DNA of 64,000 bases from assembly GCF_937616625.2 (NCBI RefSeq), contig NC_065571.1, positions 50,825,651 to 50,889,650 on the forward strand. Reading direction: 5' to 3'. The notes under the pieces were generated by a model. It was not told where the DNA came from, searched no databases, and worked only from the letters and a program-made list of their open reading frames with translations. Of this stretch, positions 1 to 10,704 are shown in pieces. How positions within the stretch are numbered: position 1 is the first letter of the stretch; the number at the start of each line of letters is the position of its first letter. The DNA comes from Mercurialis annua. Its lineage: Eukaryota; Streptophyta; Magnoliopsida; Malpighiales; Euphorbiaceae. The position numbers and the translations under genes were made by a program.

Positions 1-184
1 ACCCACCGTGGTGGTGGGTCTGTGAGAACAGACCCACCGATAATGGTGGGTCTGTTCTCACAGACCCACGGTGGGTCTGTTTGAGAACAGACCCACCATT
101 GCCGGTGGGTCTGTTCTCAAACAGACCCACCGTGGTGGTGGGTCTGTCATTTTTTGACAGATCCACCACCACGGTGGGTCTGAA
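1..184. repeat. Array of inverted GGTGGGTCTG / CAGACCCACC units
   Basis: About five or six copies each of GGTGGGTCTG and its complement alternate, separated by short spacers, so each pair can fold into a small hairpin and the whole array into a larger one. One unit has the GATCCACC variant. The same unit makes up the core of the MULE at 51214-52617. The 63-codon minus-strand reading frame across it is a by-product of the repeats, not a gene. Confidence 0.85.
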
Positions 185-699
185 TTTCGATAAAAAAAAT
201 TATTTAATTTTTTTAAAGAATATTTAAGCATCGAAAATTTTAATAACATTATTTAAAAAAAAATTAGCGGTAATTAATTTTTTTTATATTAATTTTAGAT
301 GATTTATATTTTTTATTTAACTAATTAAATTTAACTAAATTTATTAGTCGGCGTGAATTTTAATCGGAATAAAATAAAATATTGAGATAATTAATATTTA
401 TTTTAATTAAATATAATTTAAAATAAAAATTGAATTGATTTGAATTAGTTGAATTTGATTTTGTTTGATTTAGTGTTTGGTTTGGTTAGGTTTGGATTAG
501 TGATTTGGAATGCCATGTCAGCTAGTTTTGCTAAGTTTGCAGTGACATGGATGACATGTAGGCACAAAATTCGGTTCGATTCAAAAATGGCTAAAAAAAA
601 AACACAACATATAAGGTTTGGCTAAATCTGGTGGTTTTTAAAGGTTTGGCTAAATCTGACTCGAAACGCAAATGTTTGGCATTTTTTGGTGAATAAGCC
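1..699. mobile_element. Mutator-like element, right part only
   Basis: The right terminus on the minus strand reads GGCTTATTCACC and onward, a plant MULE-type end, closing at about 699. Direct repeats of a 'ggtttggctaaatctg' motif lie just inside it (about 617-660), as expected of subterminal repeats. Positions 1-184 hold an array of inverted GGTGGGTCTG units. The left end lies outside the window, so neither the target duplication nor full length can be checked. No transposase coding is seen, so it is probably non-autonomous. The MULE assignment is an inference from the terminus and its resemblance to the other MULEs here. Confidence 0.55.
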
Positions 700-702
700 C
701 TA

Positions 703-833
703 AACCTATCACATTATGACACGTCATTAAAATAATGGCACTATCGTAATTTACTATTTAAAAGTGTAAATAAGTAATAAATAAAATTACGATAGTGCCA
801 TTATTTTAATGACGTGTCATAATATGATAGGTT
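703..833. mobile_element. Hairpin MITE, about 131 bp
   Basis: Two arms of about 50 bp, beginning AACCTATCA at the left and ending TGATAGGTT at the right, are near-perfect inverted repeats around a loop of about 30 bp. It lies directly beside the end of the preceding MULE. Family unknown. The arms include a GACACGTCAT motif. Confidence 0.75.
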
Positions 834-2414
834 AGTCCACGGATGATGTGGTAGAATGAGTCTATCTAAGAATCTCTCTATAAAGTACATATAATACAAA
901 ATTGGTTTAGAAAGTGACATTAATTACGATATTAATTTACTTTATTCAACATATCATTTTAAATACAATTACTCAATAATTATGATAGTTAATGATGGTA
1001 ATTGTCCTTTCTTATTTTATATATGATTTTTTTTTGTTTCTCTATTTCTGAATTTTAGTCACCTTTTATTTTTCACAAAAAAAAAAAAGAATTTAGTACA
1101 TAGCATAATTAATTAATTTAATATATTTTTTATTTTAATCCATAACTAAAAAATTTAGTGTTAATAATCGAAGCAACATCAAATAAGATACAAATAATTT
1201 TACTAAATTATATTTGCAAATCAACTACTATCATCTCATCATACAAACAGGAAGAAGCAATTTAGAAGAAAAAAATGTTATTCAATTAGATTAAAAAAAA
1301 CTAATTAATGCATTAAATTTGCCAATTTTTACCACATCAATTAACAATAAATATTTTAGCATTTTAAAAAAAAAACTATTATCAAAATATTATAGCAGTT
1401 TAAAGAAAAAAAAACATCACAAAATTTGATTAGAAAACAATTAGTACTTAAAATTCACCAATTTTTCCATATTAATTAAAAAGAAATTGTTTAGTGATTT
1501 TTAAGAAACAAATGTTATCAAATATGATTAGAAAATTAATCGATATATTAAATTCTCTAATATTACCATGTAAATTAAAAATAAATGTATAGAAATTTAA
1601 GAGAGAGAATATTGCCAAATTAGATTAACTAATCAATTTAATCTAATCATACTCGTTTATAAATAAAAAAATTTAACATATATGAGATGATTGTGAGAGA
1701 ATCAAGTGTCCAAAAAAATCGATCTTGCTATACTAATCTAAAAGAAACGGTATAAAAATATCAATAGATAAATAAATATATATGAGAATTGTAATAATGT
1801 CTAATGTGAATCAAAGAAAATACTAATTGATAACAAAAGATTAAAACATTAAAATTTTAAAGGACGAAAGATGATGATAAAACCTTATGATTTTATTCAC
1901 TATATTGAGCAAGTCTTTTTAATATCTGCATAAAATTGTTAGTTAGGACATAATATTTGAATAATAGAACAAAGAAAACAATTAGAACTCAGAAAATGTA
2001 AAACTAAAAACAATTATAGTGAAGAGAAAACTTACACTCAAAAAAAAAAAAGAGAAAACTTACCTGAGATTGTTGTAGCTCTTAGCTGAAGAAAAAAAGT
2101 ATGAATATATATAATGGTGATATGAGTGTATATTAAAAAAAAATTTAATATCAATGAATGCATTAAATATGATAATTACTCTTACGTTTTTTTTTTTATC
2201 AAAGGCATAACTCCTCCTATTTTTTTGTGAGCTATTCAATTTATTAACTTTTGAATTCTCTTGGTTTAAAGTCTCAGATCACTAAAATATTATTAATTTT
2301 TTTATATATAATTGAATAAATTGATTGTTACCTTACTTACTATCAACCTATTATAGAAATATATTTTTCAAATTTCTTTTGTTACCTAATGATTTTATTA
2401 GTGACGTTTTATTA
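834..2414. other. AT-rich intergenic DNA
   Basis: I find no gene. The stretch is AT-rich with many homopolymer runs. The only structure noted is a set of diverged repeats at 1277-1620, listed separately. Confidence 0.6.
1277..1620. repeat. Diverged tandem repeats of about 105 bp
   Basis: Three successive blocks share the same order of motifs: 'gattagaaaa' or 'gattaaaaaa', then 'attaaatt..ccaatttttacca', then 'ttaaaaataaat', then a 'tttaag/tttaaa' purine run and 'tgttatc/attgcc'. Approximate blocks are 1277-1390, 1413-1520 and 1521-1615. They are strongly diverged, so part of the similarity may be low complexity. Confidence 0.35.
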
Positions 2415-2699
2415 TACCCCTCCGTCCCGTTTAAGAAGGGACAAATGAGTTTTGCACAAAGATTAATAAAATAAGACAATATTTTATTTTGTCATGTCTA
2501 CCCATATTAGTTAGTATATTTTCTCCTAATAATAGAATAAATGTATTGTAAATTGAGTTGCATTTAATGCATATTGAAATAAGTAAAGGGGTAAAAGTGG
2601 AAGTTCAATATAAATTGGCACAGAAAACACGATATGACCTTCTTAGATGGGACAAAATAAAATTGGATATGTCCCTCCTTAAACGGGACGGAGGGAGTA
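2415..2699. mobile_element. Stowaway-type MITE
   Basis: The left end reads CCCTCCGTCCCGTTTAAG and the right end is its inverted counterpart ending GGGACGGAGGGAG before TA. The CTCCCTCCGTCCC-type terminus with TA target duplication is diagnostic of plant Stowaway (Tc1/mariner) MITEs. The first one or two bases of the left end are uncertain. A 70-codon frame inside is not a gene. Confidence 0.85.
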
Positions 2700-3645
2700 G
2701 TATTTTTTTTTACCATAATCATGTCAATAAAGTTAACGTAATAGTTGAGTTACCATATTTTTTTAGGTAATGGTTGAATGTTAATTTTCGTTATTAATAA
2801 ATATAGATGAAATAATGTAAAAATAATGTAAAAATAAAAAATAATATGAATATAGATAAATAAGTAAACAACAATATTTCCTCAAAAAAAATTAAACAAC
2901 AATATAATCATTAAGACAATTATGATGGTATGCACATATTTAATTTAATATTATTTGAAAATTATATAAATACTCTAGAATGTAAAAAAAACTATTTATG
3001 GAAAAACATTTAATTGAATCCGATATGCATATATTGCTTTTACATTTTCCATAGTAAAACATATCAATAATGAGAGCATTAATGTGAAAATTAGAAGTAA
3101 AAGAAATAAATTAAAAAGAATATATGTATGAAAGTTACCAAATAAATGATTAGCCTATTATTATTAATATTTTTATTTCTAAATCAAGCTACCAATTTAT
3201 GATAAAGATTAATAAATCAATCAATGTATAATTATTAAATTGTGAGAATAATGACTAAAGCAATTAAAGTAATATATTTTTAGGACGAATAAAAATGTGC
3301 CAAATGTCAACGTATCAAACTATGGGAAAAAATATCCTGCTTTATATATATATAGTAGATAGATTGCTAAACAAATTTAAATGCATAAAATATAATAATT
3401 TTTTAACAAGTATGAAACTCATTTGAGCTCGATTTCAATGCCCTTTTTATTTTTCAACTGCTAATAGTGATTTATGCGTGTCTAATGTCATTTAGATGAT
3501 TCACCAAACACTAATTCACCCACCCACCCACCCAAATTGTCTCATACTCTTCTCTAACTAATGCATTTATTTACAATTCTCACACATATGCATTTATTTA
3601 CAATTCTCACACATTTTTTCCATAGCCATAATAACACCAAAGAAA
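2700..3645. other. Intergenic DNA upstream of the carboxylesterase
   Basis: No gene seen. A TATATATATATA run at about 3340-3353 could serve as a TATA element, and a direct repeat of 'atgcatttatttacaattctcacaca' type sits at about 3559-3614, just before the start codon. Promoter assignment is inference. Confidence 0.35.
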
Positions 3646-4572
3646 ATGTCTTTAGTTGCAGAAGCATCTGATTTCCTCCAAGTCTTCTCCGACGGAACTG
3701 TAAAACGCTTTGCACCAGACATAGTCACATCTGCAATGCAACCAAAAAATGCATACAAATTCAAAGACCTTGTAATCCACCCATCAAAGCCTATAACTGC
3801 AAGACTATTCCTCCCTGAATCTTCTGAGCCCAAGCCATTTCCTGTTCTGGTTTACTTTCACGGCGGTGGCTTCTGCATTGGCTCAACCACATGGCTCGGT
3901 TACCACCACTTTCTAGGAGACTTGTCAGTCACTTCTCAGTCTATCATCCTCTCGATTGACTACCGTTTAGCCCCGGAGAATCGCCTTCCTATAGCTTATG
4001 AGGATTGTTATTCTTCACTTGAGTGGCTATCTCTTCAGGTTGGTAACGAACCTTGGCTCAAGCAAGCTGATCTCTCGCGTGTTTTCCTCTCCGGTGACAG
4101 CGCGGGAGGGAACATTGCTCACCATGTCGGTATGAGGGCGATACGGTGCAGAGTTCCTTGTGTTACAATCAAGGGGTTGTTGTTGATACATCCGTATTTT
4201 GGAAGCGAAAAAAGGACTGAGAAAGAGATGAGCGACGGAGCAGCGAGTGATGTTGAGATGAATGATATGTTTTGGGGATTAAGCCTGCCAGAAGGAGCGA
4301 ATCGCGATTACTACGGGTGCAATTTCGAGATGCATTATGTGTCTGCAGCGGAATGGAGCGAGTTTCCGGCTGCGGTTGTTTACGTGGCTGGTTTGGACTT
4401 TTTGAAGGAAAGGGGAGTAATGTATGCAGGATTTTTAGGCAAGCAAAAGGTGAAAGAAGTGGAAGTGGTGGAAGCTGCGGATGAATCTCATGTTTTTCAT
4501 GTGTTTCGTCCTGAATCTGAAGCAACTCGCTTGCTCCAACAACATATGACCAACTTCATCAAGAACCATTAG
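3646..4572 (+). CDS. Carboxylesterase (plant CXE / GID1-like alpha/beta hydrolase)
   Basis: A single-exon 308-residue protein. Visible are the oxyanion-hole HGGG at residues 72-75, the nucleophile elbow GDSAG with Ser152, Asp251 in AGLDFLKERG and His282 in ESHVFH, giving a complete Ser-Asp-His triad in the order known for plant class-I carboxylesterases (CXE, alpha/beta hydrolase fold 3). Length and lack of introns fit that family. There is no signal peptide, so it is probably cytosolic. CXE enzymes hydrolyse small esters; the gibberellin receptor GID1 is a relative in which the catalytic His is replaced. Because His is present here, an active esterase is more likely than a GID1 receptor. The start is the first Met of the frame, preceded by aaagaaa. 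Substrate unknown. Confidence 0.9.
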   Translation: MSLVAEASDFLQVFSDGTVKRFAPDIVTSAMQPKNAYKFKDLVIHPSKPITARLFLPESSEPKPFPVLVYFHGGGFCIGSTTWLGYHHFLGDLSVTSQSIILSIDYRLAPENRLPIAYEDCYSSLEWLSLQVGNEPWLKQADLSRVFLSGDSAGGNIAHHVGMRAIRCRVPCVTIKGLLLIHPYFGSEKRTEKEMSDGAASDVEMNDMFWGLSLPEGANRDYYGCNFEMHYVSAAEWSEFPAAVVYVAGLDFLKERGVMYAGFLGKQKVKEVEVVEAADESHVFHVFRPESEATRLLQQHMTNFIKNH

Positions 4573-5100
4573 TAATTGCTGCTGATGATTATCACCAATG
4601 ATATCAGAGATCTCATTAGAATTTTCATTTTCATTGTGTTTTGGTAATAATACTAGACATGAATTTAAGCAATTCCAATTCCAATAACATTCAATGTGTT
4701 TTGCAAATATACAAAATGAACACATTCACGACCGTGATGATCTAATTTGAAGGATAATTGACTTAAAATTAAAAAGTATGGTCTCTCATTCATTAAAATG
4801 GCTAGTTAATTGACCTTGACACGCAAGTTTAAGAACCAGGGCAACGTCCTGTTCTTTTTTTCTATATTCATATTAATTTAGTACTTATGTTGCACAAAAA
4901 CTTCACAAGACATAACATTTCGCCATTTTGTTTTAATTTTTAGAAACACTTTGATAACTTCAAAATTCTATATTTACTACAAATTCTTATAAATAAAATC
5001 ATTTTACAATTTTCCGTTTCCGTGTTTCCCTTTTCAGGGTTTTCGTTTCCGTGTTACGTACTTTATGATCATATCATCTAACTAGTTTCTAGCTAGCTAT
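4573..5100. other. Intergenic region between two convergent genes
   Basis: It holds the 3' flanks of the carboxylesterase (plus) and the BSD2-like gene (minus). AT-rich; no further gene or repeat recognised. Confidence 0.5.
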
Positions 5101-6170
5101 CTACTCATCATAAGTGCTCAAAAAACCACCAACGAAGCCAGCTCCATTGCAATCCCCACATAACACATCATTTTTCCCTCTACAAGATCAAGATTATTAA
5201 CATAATCCAAATGCTAAAACTCTATTGAACTTTGAAATAGATAGAGAGCGAGAGGGATTACCCACAAAGCCAACAGGAATCACCAACTTTAAATTGTCCA
5301 TTGAAGAAATCAACAGAGTTCACACCACTTCCTTTACATTGTGAACACAAAACTGCACCTGCCAACATCAAATTCACTCAATGGAGTTAAAACTTCTCGC
5401 GATTACTAAATTATAGGTATTTTACATTTCGGTTACCATCGTTTTATTTCTAACATTTTGGTAATTCAATTTCAAATTTCCCAAACGGGAGGTTACTATT
5501 GCAATTCTGGCCGGCCAATGATGCCTTATATGGCAACATAAAAGTTGGTAGCCACGTAACTTTTCATTGGCTGCATACGTTGAGAAAATAGAAATTGAAT
5601 TATCAAAATGTTGTAAAATATAAAACGATGGTAACCGAAATGTAAAAATCTAACAACAAATTTTTTTTGATCCTCACTCCATCATGATGTTCCTATCAAA
5701 AAATTTGATTAAATTTTAAATCCAATTGCAATTAATTATAAACAGTAATTAATTTACCATTTCCATCGCAGTTAGTACAGATAACACTTTTTGGATTTGG
5801 CTTTGGATTTGAATCACTCGGTGCCGCCTATGAACAAACACAACATAATTAACAACTAAACTTTGAATTAATTAATTAAAAACATTTGAGAATTACTTTA
5901 CATAAGTTACAAAAATCTAACCCTAATTTTCTTGAAACAACGTCTAGAATCAGCAACATACGTACGGACAAGCATCTCCTGTTTACCAGAATTTCCTCCA
6001 TTAAATATCCCTAAACATCATCATTAACAAGAGATCAGTGTGCAATACTAAGCAGTATTAATTAATTAACTAATTAACCGAATTTAACTAATTATTAATG
6101 ACAGATCAACAGAAATAAATATACCTGAAGCTAGCTGTAGTATCTGTAAGTTTAAGCATGGAGCAGCCAT
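5101..6170 (-). CDS. BSD2-like DnaJ-type zinc-finger protein (Rubisco assembly chaperone family)
   Basis: Five minus-strand exons: 6170-6125, exon 2 from about 6010 down to about 5963 (3' limit uncertain), 5827-5758, 5358-5262 and 5179-5101. Exons 3-5 join in frame and encode CxxCxGxG-type repeats: CTNCDGNG, CSQCKGSG, CWLCGG (the last half-site) and CGDCNGAG, ending GGFLSTYDE and stop. This order and the C-terminus match BUNDLE SHEATH DEFECTIVE 2, a plastid stromal protein with a DnaJ cysteine-rich zinc-binding fold that helps assemble Rubisco. The N-terminus (MAAPCLNLQ) is consistent with a transit peptide. The exon 2 donor is the weak point: only weak phase-0 sites (tat|gttgct or ctt|gtccgt) keep the frame. 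A MITE sits in intron 3. It shares an upstream region with the divergent UAP56 gene. Confidence 0.8.
5420..5647. mobile_element. Foldback MITE inside intron 3 of the BSD2-like gene
   Basis: The arms TTTTACATTTCGGTTACCAT at the left and its near complement at the right pair over about 55 bp each, flanking a loop of about 100 bp that contains GGCCGGCC. Family not assigned. Similar 'acattttg' arms occur around 24390-24540, but too diverged to call. Confidence 0.7.
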
Positions 6171-6727
6171 AGCCAGTTGATAAACTGACCGTTGGTTGGT
6201 GAATTTACATACTATAACGGATTAGATGGTAAATGGGCCGTGTAACGGTAATCATTGTAGGGCCTAGTGGGCTGGGTTAGGCCCATAACTCATGGAGGGG
6301 CATTTACGGGAACTCGAAAAAAAAAATATCGTTGAGGTCGTCGTGTTAAATATCATATTTTAGTTTAACAAATTCGTCTCTGTTTAGCTAACCATTTTCC
6401 TTTGCAGTGTACGAACCCTAATTTCTAGTACGGAATTTCATCTTCTGTAAGCTTCTCAGGTATTATTTTATGCATCTCTGCTTCATTCTAATTTTATGCT
6501 TACGATTTGTTCCTTTTTTTTAATTCTTATCAATTTTGAAACCCTATTTTTTGTGTATTTGCTCAATTGAAATGTTTTATTCCTTAGTTTTTTAAGGAAG
6601 ATCTATGTCCATTTGTAATAGAATTTGATAGAAACTTTAATTTTGTGATTGTGATTTGTATAGTTTTTGAAAAGAAAAACACTAGCTTAGATCTAGTTTT
6701 GATTTTGTTAAATTTGATAGAAATAAC
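6171..6727. promoter_or_regulatory. Shared upstream region of BSD2-like and UAP56 genes
   Basis: The two start codons face away from each other 557 bp apart. Around 6230-6290 there are several GGGCC/GGCCC (site II-like) boxes: ATGGGCCGT, AGGGCCTAG, GTGGGCTGG and AGGCCCATA. A telo-box-like AACCCTA is at about 6414. Site II plus telo-box is typical of plant growth and housekeeping promoters. A probable 5' UTR intron of the UAP56 gene runs from about 6460 (tctcag|gtatta) to 6720 (tttgatag|aaataac). The regulatory role is inferred. Confidence 0.6.
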
Positions 6728-9700
6728 ATGGGAGAAACAAGGGACACCGAGGCTTACGAGGAGGAGCTTCTCGATTATGAGGAGGAGGAAGAGAAAGTCC
6801 CTGATCTTGTTGCTGCTAGAGTCAATGGCGAGTCCGCCAAGAAGTGAGTGTTGTAATTTGTTTTTTATTAGTTAGATTTATTTAGCTTTTGGAAGTAAAA
6901 GAAAAATTAACAGTGTTTTTGTGTTAATAACGAGTTCGTTGTTTTTATTGTAGCTGTTACTTTAATCATATGTTATGATGTATTGACTTTTGAATGTAAT
7001 CGTTCTTGTAGATCCTTAATTTGAAAAGAGTTTGCTGTTGTTGTTAATTAGAGATTTCATGGTCATAGATTTTTCAAAAATTCATTTAAGGGGATGTAGA
7101 AGTTTATTGTTTATTGAAAAGAGCTCTTCTGCTAGCTTCTTTTGTTAATGGTATTATTTTTTTCCATTTGTGTTTAGGGGCTATGTTGGCATACACAGTT
7201 CCGGATTCAGAGACTTCTTGTTGAAACCAGAGCTTCTCCGGGCCATCGTCGACTCGGGATTTGAGCATCCTTCTGAAGGCAGATATTTGACTCCTTTTTC
7301 TCATCGTCTTTTGGAATCATTTTACCAGTTATTTGTCTTGTCCTATATCATATTCCATATTTGCCCCTTATTTGCCTCTTTGAAGCTTCCAGTTTAGTGT
7401 AATAGCCATATCAATTTAAATTTGACGCTTGTGATGTTGTGGATGATGCAGTTCCACGCTTTTATAGATAATCAACCTCATTTGTCATTAATGCTTTCTT
7501 CAACACAGATGTGTTTTTTTTTCTTTTCAAATTTAAGTAAAAACTTAATAACACAATTTTTTGTGTTTTGCTGGTCTTCGAAATATATTTTGGTTACTGC
7601 ATTATGCATTGTTGCTTGATCAATCATTTTTGTTACTCCTATTTCAAGCCAATAATTAGTTATCTTGGTTTCTTTAAATTTTCAGGTAATTTAGCACTAT
7701 CATACTCTTGATTTTGGAGCAGTATTCTGGTTTCGTAAACCTTACAATTAAAGGATCAGCAAGGTTATGTTTTACTTACCAAAGGTTCCTTGGATACAAT
7801 TTTCTTTGGCTCTTCAATAGTTCAACATGAATGCATCCCTCAAGCCATCTTGGGCATGGATGTCATCTGCCAAGCTAAATCTGGAATGGGGAAGACGGCG
7901 GTTTTTGTTTTATCTACACTACAGCAAATTGAACCTACTGCTGGCCAAGTTATTGCTCTTGTTCTATGTCATACTAGGGAGTTGGCATACCAGGTATAAT
8001 GCACTTCTACTCAAATTTGCTCAATAGAAGCATCAGTTGTTTTAGGATTTTATTTGACTTGATTGCTGATCTTTTCCCTGATCTGCTTGTTCTTTATTTG
8101 ATAGATTTGTCACGAGTTCGAGAGGTTCAGCACATATCTACCTGATACAAAGGTTGCTGTTTTTTATGGCGGTGTTAATATCAAGAATCACAAAGATTTG
8201 TTGAAAAATGAATGCCCACATATTGTCGTCGGCACACCTGGAAGGATACTGGCACTGGCAAGAGATAAAGACCTCTCTTTGAAGAATGTGAGGCATTTTA
8301 TCCTTGATGAATGTGACAAGATGCTTGAATCACTTGGTATGTGTTGTCCAACCTGTGCTACACTTCTCCTGAATTCTTTTTGGCTAATTTTTTTGGTGCA
8401 GTAATCCATGAGATTTTTATTTTTATAGTGGTTTGTACTTGTTTGTTTTGCAGACATGAGGAGAGATGTCCAGGAGATCTTCAAGATGACTCCACATGAT
8501 AAGCAAGTTATGATGTTTTCTGCAACACTCAGCAAAGATATCCGCCCGGTTTGCAAAAAATTTATGCAAGATGTAATGTCCTATGGCCAGTTCTACTTCA
8601 ATTTAGAAGTCTTATCTATTAATATTGCCAAATTTCTTCAAGTCTTCTAGATGCTACTATCCAGTTATATGTCATGAGTTGCTCTAGCCTGTCAATTAGG
8701 GAGAATTTTGGTTTTATTGGGTTAGAAATTATAGTATCTGAATGTTGAGTATCTGAAAGGCACATGCGTCGTTTCTGCATCCCTTTTCTTATTGTTTACT
8801 TTTAAAGTCTTTTAAATTAGGGCTTCGGAGTTCGGTAATGGGGCATGGTTGGGGAGAGATTGAGGAGAAAATAAGGAGTTATGGTTGGGTCTGTAACAGT
8901 AAAGAGAGTTTGTATTGAGTGGTAATGACACATCTTAGCTGTATGACATGCATCTGCAAGGAGACAGTTCAGATGAACCGGAATCTCAGCTCAAGGGATG
9001 CGAATCCATCATTCATTTCCTTCTGGATTGCATTAGCTTGAGGTAGGCTGCTAATATGATTTACTATGACATTTGTTCCTTTCAGCCTATGGAAATTTAC
9101 GTTGATGATGAAGCCAAGTTGACCCTCCATGGTCTCGTGCAGGTATATATTTATTTGTTCTTCTTAATCGAACTGGTTTCTTGGTATCTTCTTACTTTAA
9201 AAATTGAAATGACAGCACTACATCAAATTGACTGAGCTGGAAAAGAACAGAAAGTTGAATGATCTTCTCGATGCACTGGACTTTAATCAAGTTGTTATCT
9301 TTGTAAAAAGTGTGAACAGAACAGCTGAGCTGAACAAGTTGCTTGTAGAATGCAATTTTCCATCAATTTGCATTCATTCTGGCATCTCACAAGAGGAAAG
9401 GTTGATCCATTTTGCTTTTGCTAGCGTTTGTTACTGTTTTGATTAAAAAGTATTGCGCGAGAGTTGCAGGTTATCCCTTATGGTTCTTTTTATCCTTGTA
9501 TGTTCATTTTTTCACCCAAGTTTTATAAGGGGCTCTCCCCTTACTCAGCTTAAGGAAATGAGTGCCATTCTGTTCTTTGGCTGTTTATTTTCAGTTTTTT
9601 TTTTAAATTTAATTCTGGGGTTGTGGTGAGGTACCTTTGAGATAATATGGATCATGAGTTTCTGTTTCATTGCAGTGGAGGAGTCATTTTTAATTCTCAT

Positions 9701-10704
9701 AGCTGCATGTACTTGTTTTTATGTTATTGCGTCTGTTGAAGTTACAAAATTGTACTGTTTGTTCTTTTGAAAAGGTTCAAGTTCAGTTTGTGATGATTGC
9801 TCTTTAACGAAATGTTGTATTAGCAGTTAACTTAGTTCTGTAATCTGATTTTGAAATTGAAGATTTAACATTGATCTTTTCTCCATATTATAGATTAGGA
9901 TTTCTATAGTTTTCTTCCCATATTAGTCGATTGCATATTATGAGTGAATTGTTATCTTATGGGTTGTTTCTGCAAAATCAGATTATGCGTGTGTGAGGCT
10001 GAAATATAATGATTATTTGGTTGTAGGCTGACACGCTACAAGGGATTCAAGGAGGGTCATAAAAGAATTCTTGTGGCCACAGATTTAGTTGGTCGGGGAA
10101 TTGATATTGAGCGGGTCAATATTGTTATCAATTATGACATGCCGGATTCTGCCGATACTTATCTGCACAGAGTGGGTTTCGTTGATTGTCTATCGTTCCG
10201 TTGCTCTTCATAGGTAACCTGCCTTGACCAGTTGATCTTACTTCTGCACTGACAGGTCGGTAGAGCTGGTAGATTTGGCACCAAGGGGCTTGCAATTACG
10301 TTTGTTTCATCTGCTTCGGACTCTGATGTTCTAAATCAGGTTAGGCATTATATAGCCTCTGGAGTCTGGTCACATATTGTAGTTGGTTCATTTCAGCTTT
10401 AATAAACTTCTGGATGATTTTGCAGGTTCAGGAGAGGTTCGAGGTGGATATAAAGGAGCTTCCAGAGCAGATAGATACATCTACATACAGTAAGTTGTTC
10501 TCACACTTGATATTTTTTATCTGCAAATTAATATTTCTATGCAATCTATTGCTGTTTTCAAAAGACTAACTATTTTATAAACTGCAAAGAGAAACTTTTC
10601 AGAAGACTATTCGTAACTCGTGATTTGTAATTCTTTGCACTCTGATGTGGTGTTTTAGCTAATTGATCAACTCTTATGTTTAATGTTTTGCAGTGCCGTC
10701 GTAA
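6728..10704 (+). CDS. UAP56: UAP56/SUB2-type DEAD-box ATP-dependent RNA helicase
   Basis: Eleven exons: 6728-6843, 7178-7278, 7821-7993, 8105-8336, 8454-8572, 9086-9142, 9216-9400, 10027-10171, 10256-10339, 10426-10489 and 10694-10704. They total 1287 nt (428 residues), the family's usual length, with no frame break. Visible helicase motifs are the Q-motif region ending IPQAI, Walker [16 protein letters not shown] (the UAP56 form of DEAD), SAT, ARVDL-equivalent [10 protein letters not shown] and HRVGRAGR. The protein is a nuclear TREX-complex ATPase/helicase needed for spliceosome assembly and mRNA export. The N-terminus has the acidic LLDYEEEEE stretch of the family. Intron 2 (7279-7820) has a GC donor. 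The last exon carries only the end of Met plus Pro-Ser-stop. The plant gene is often called RH56 or RH15. Confidence 0.95.

Noticed and set aside
4169..4725. Minus-strand frames opposite the carboxylesterase
   Set aside because: Antisense shadows of a gene with an intact catalytic triad.
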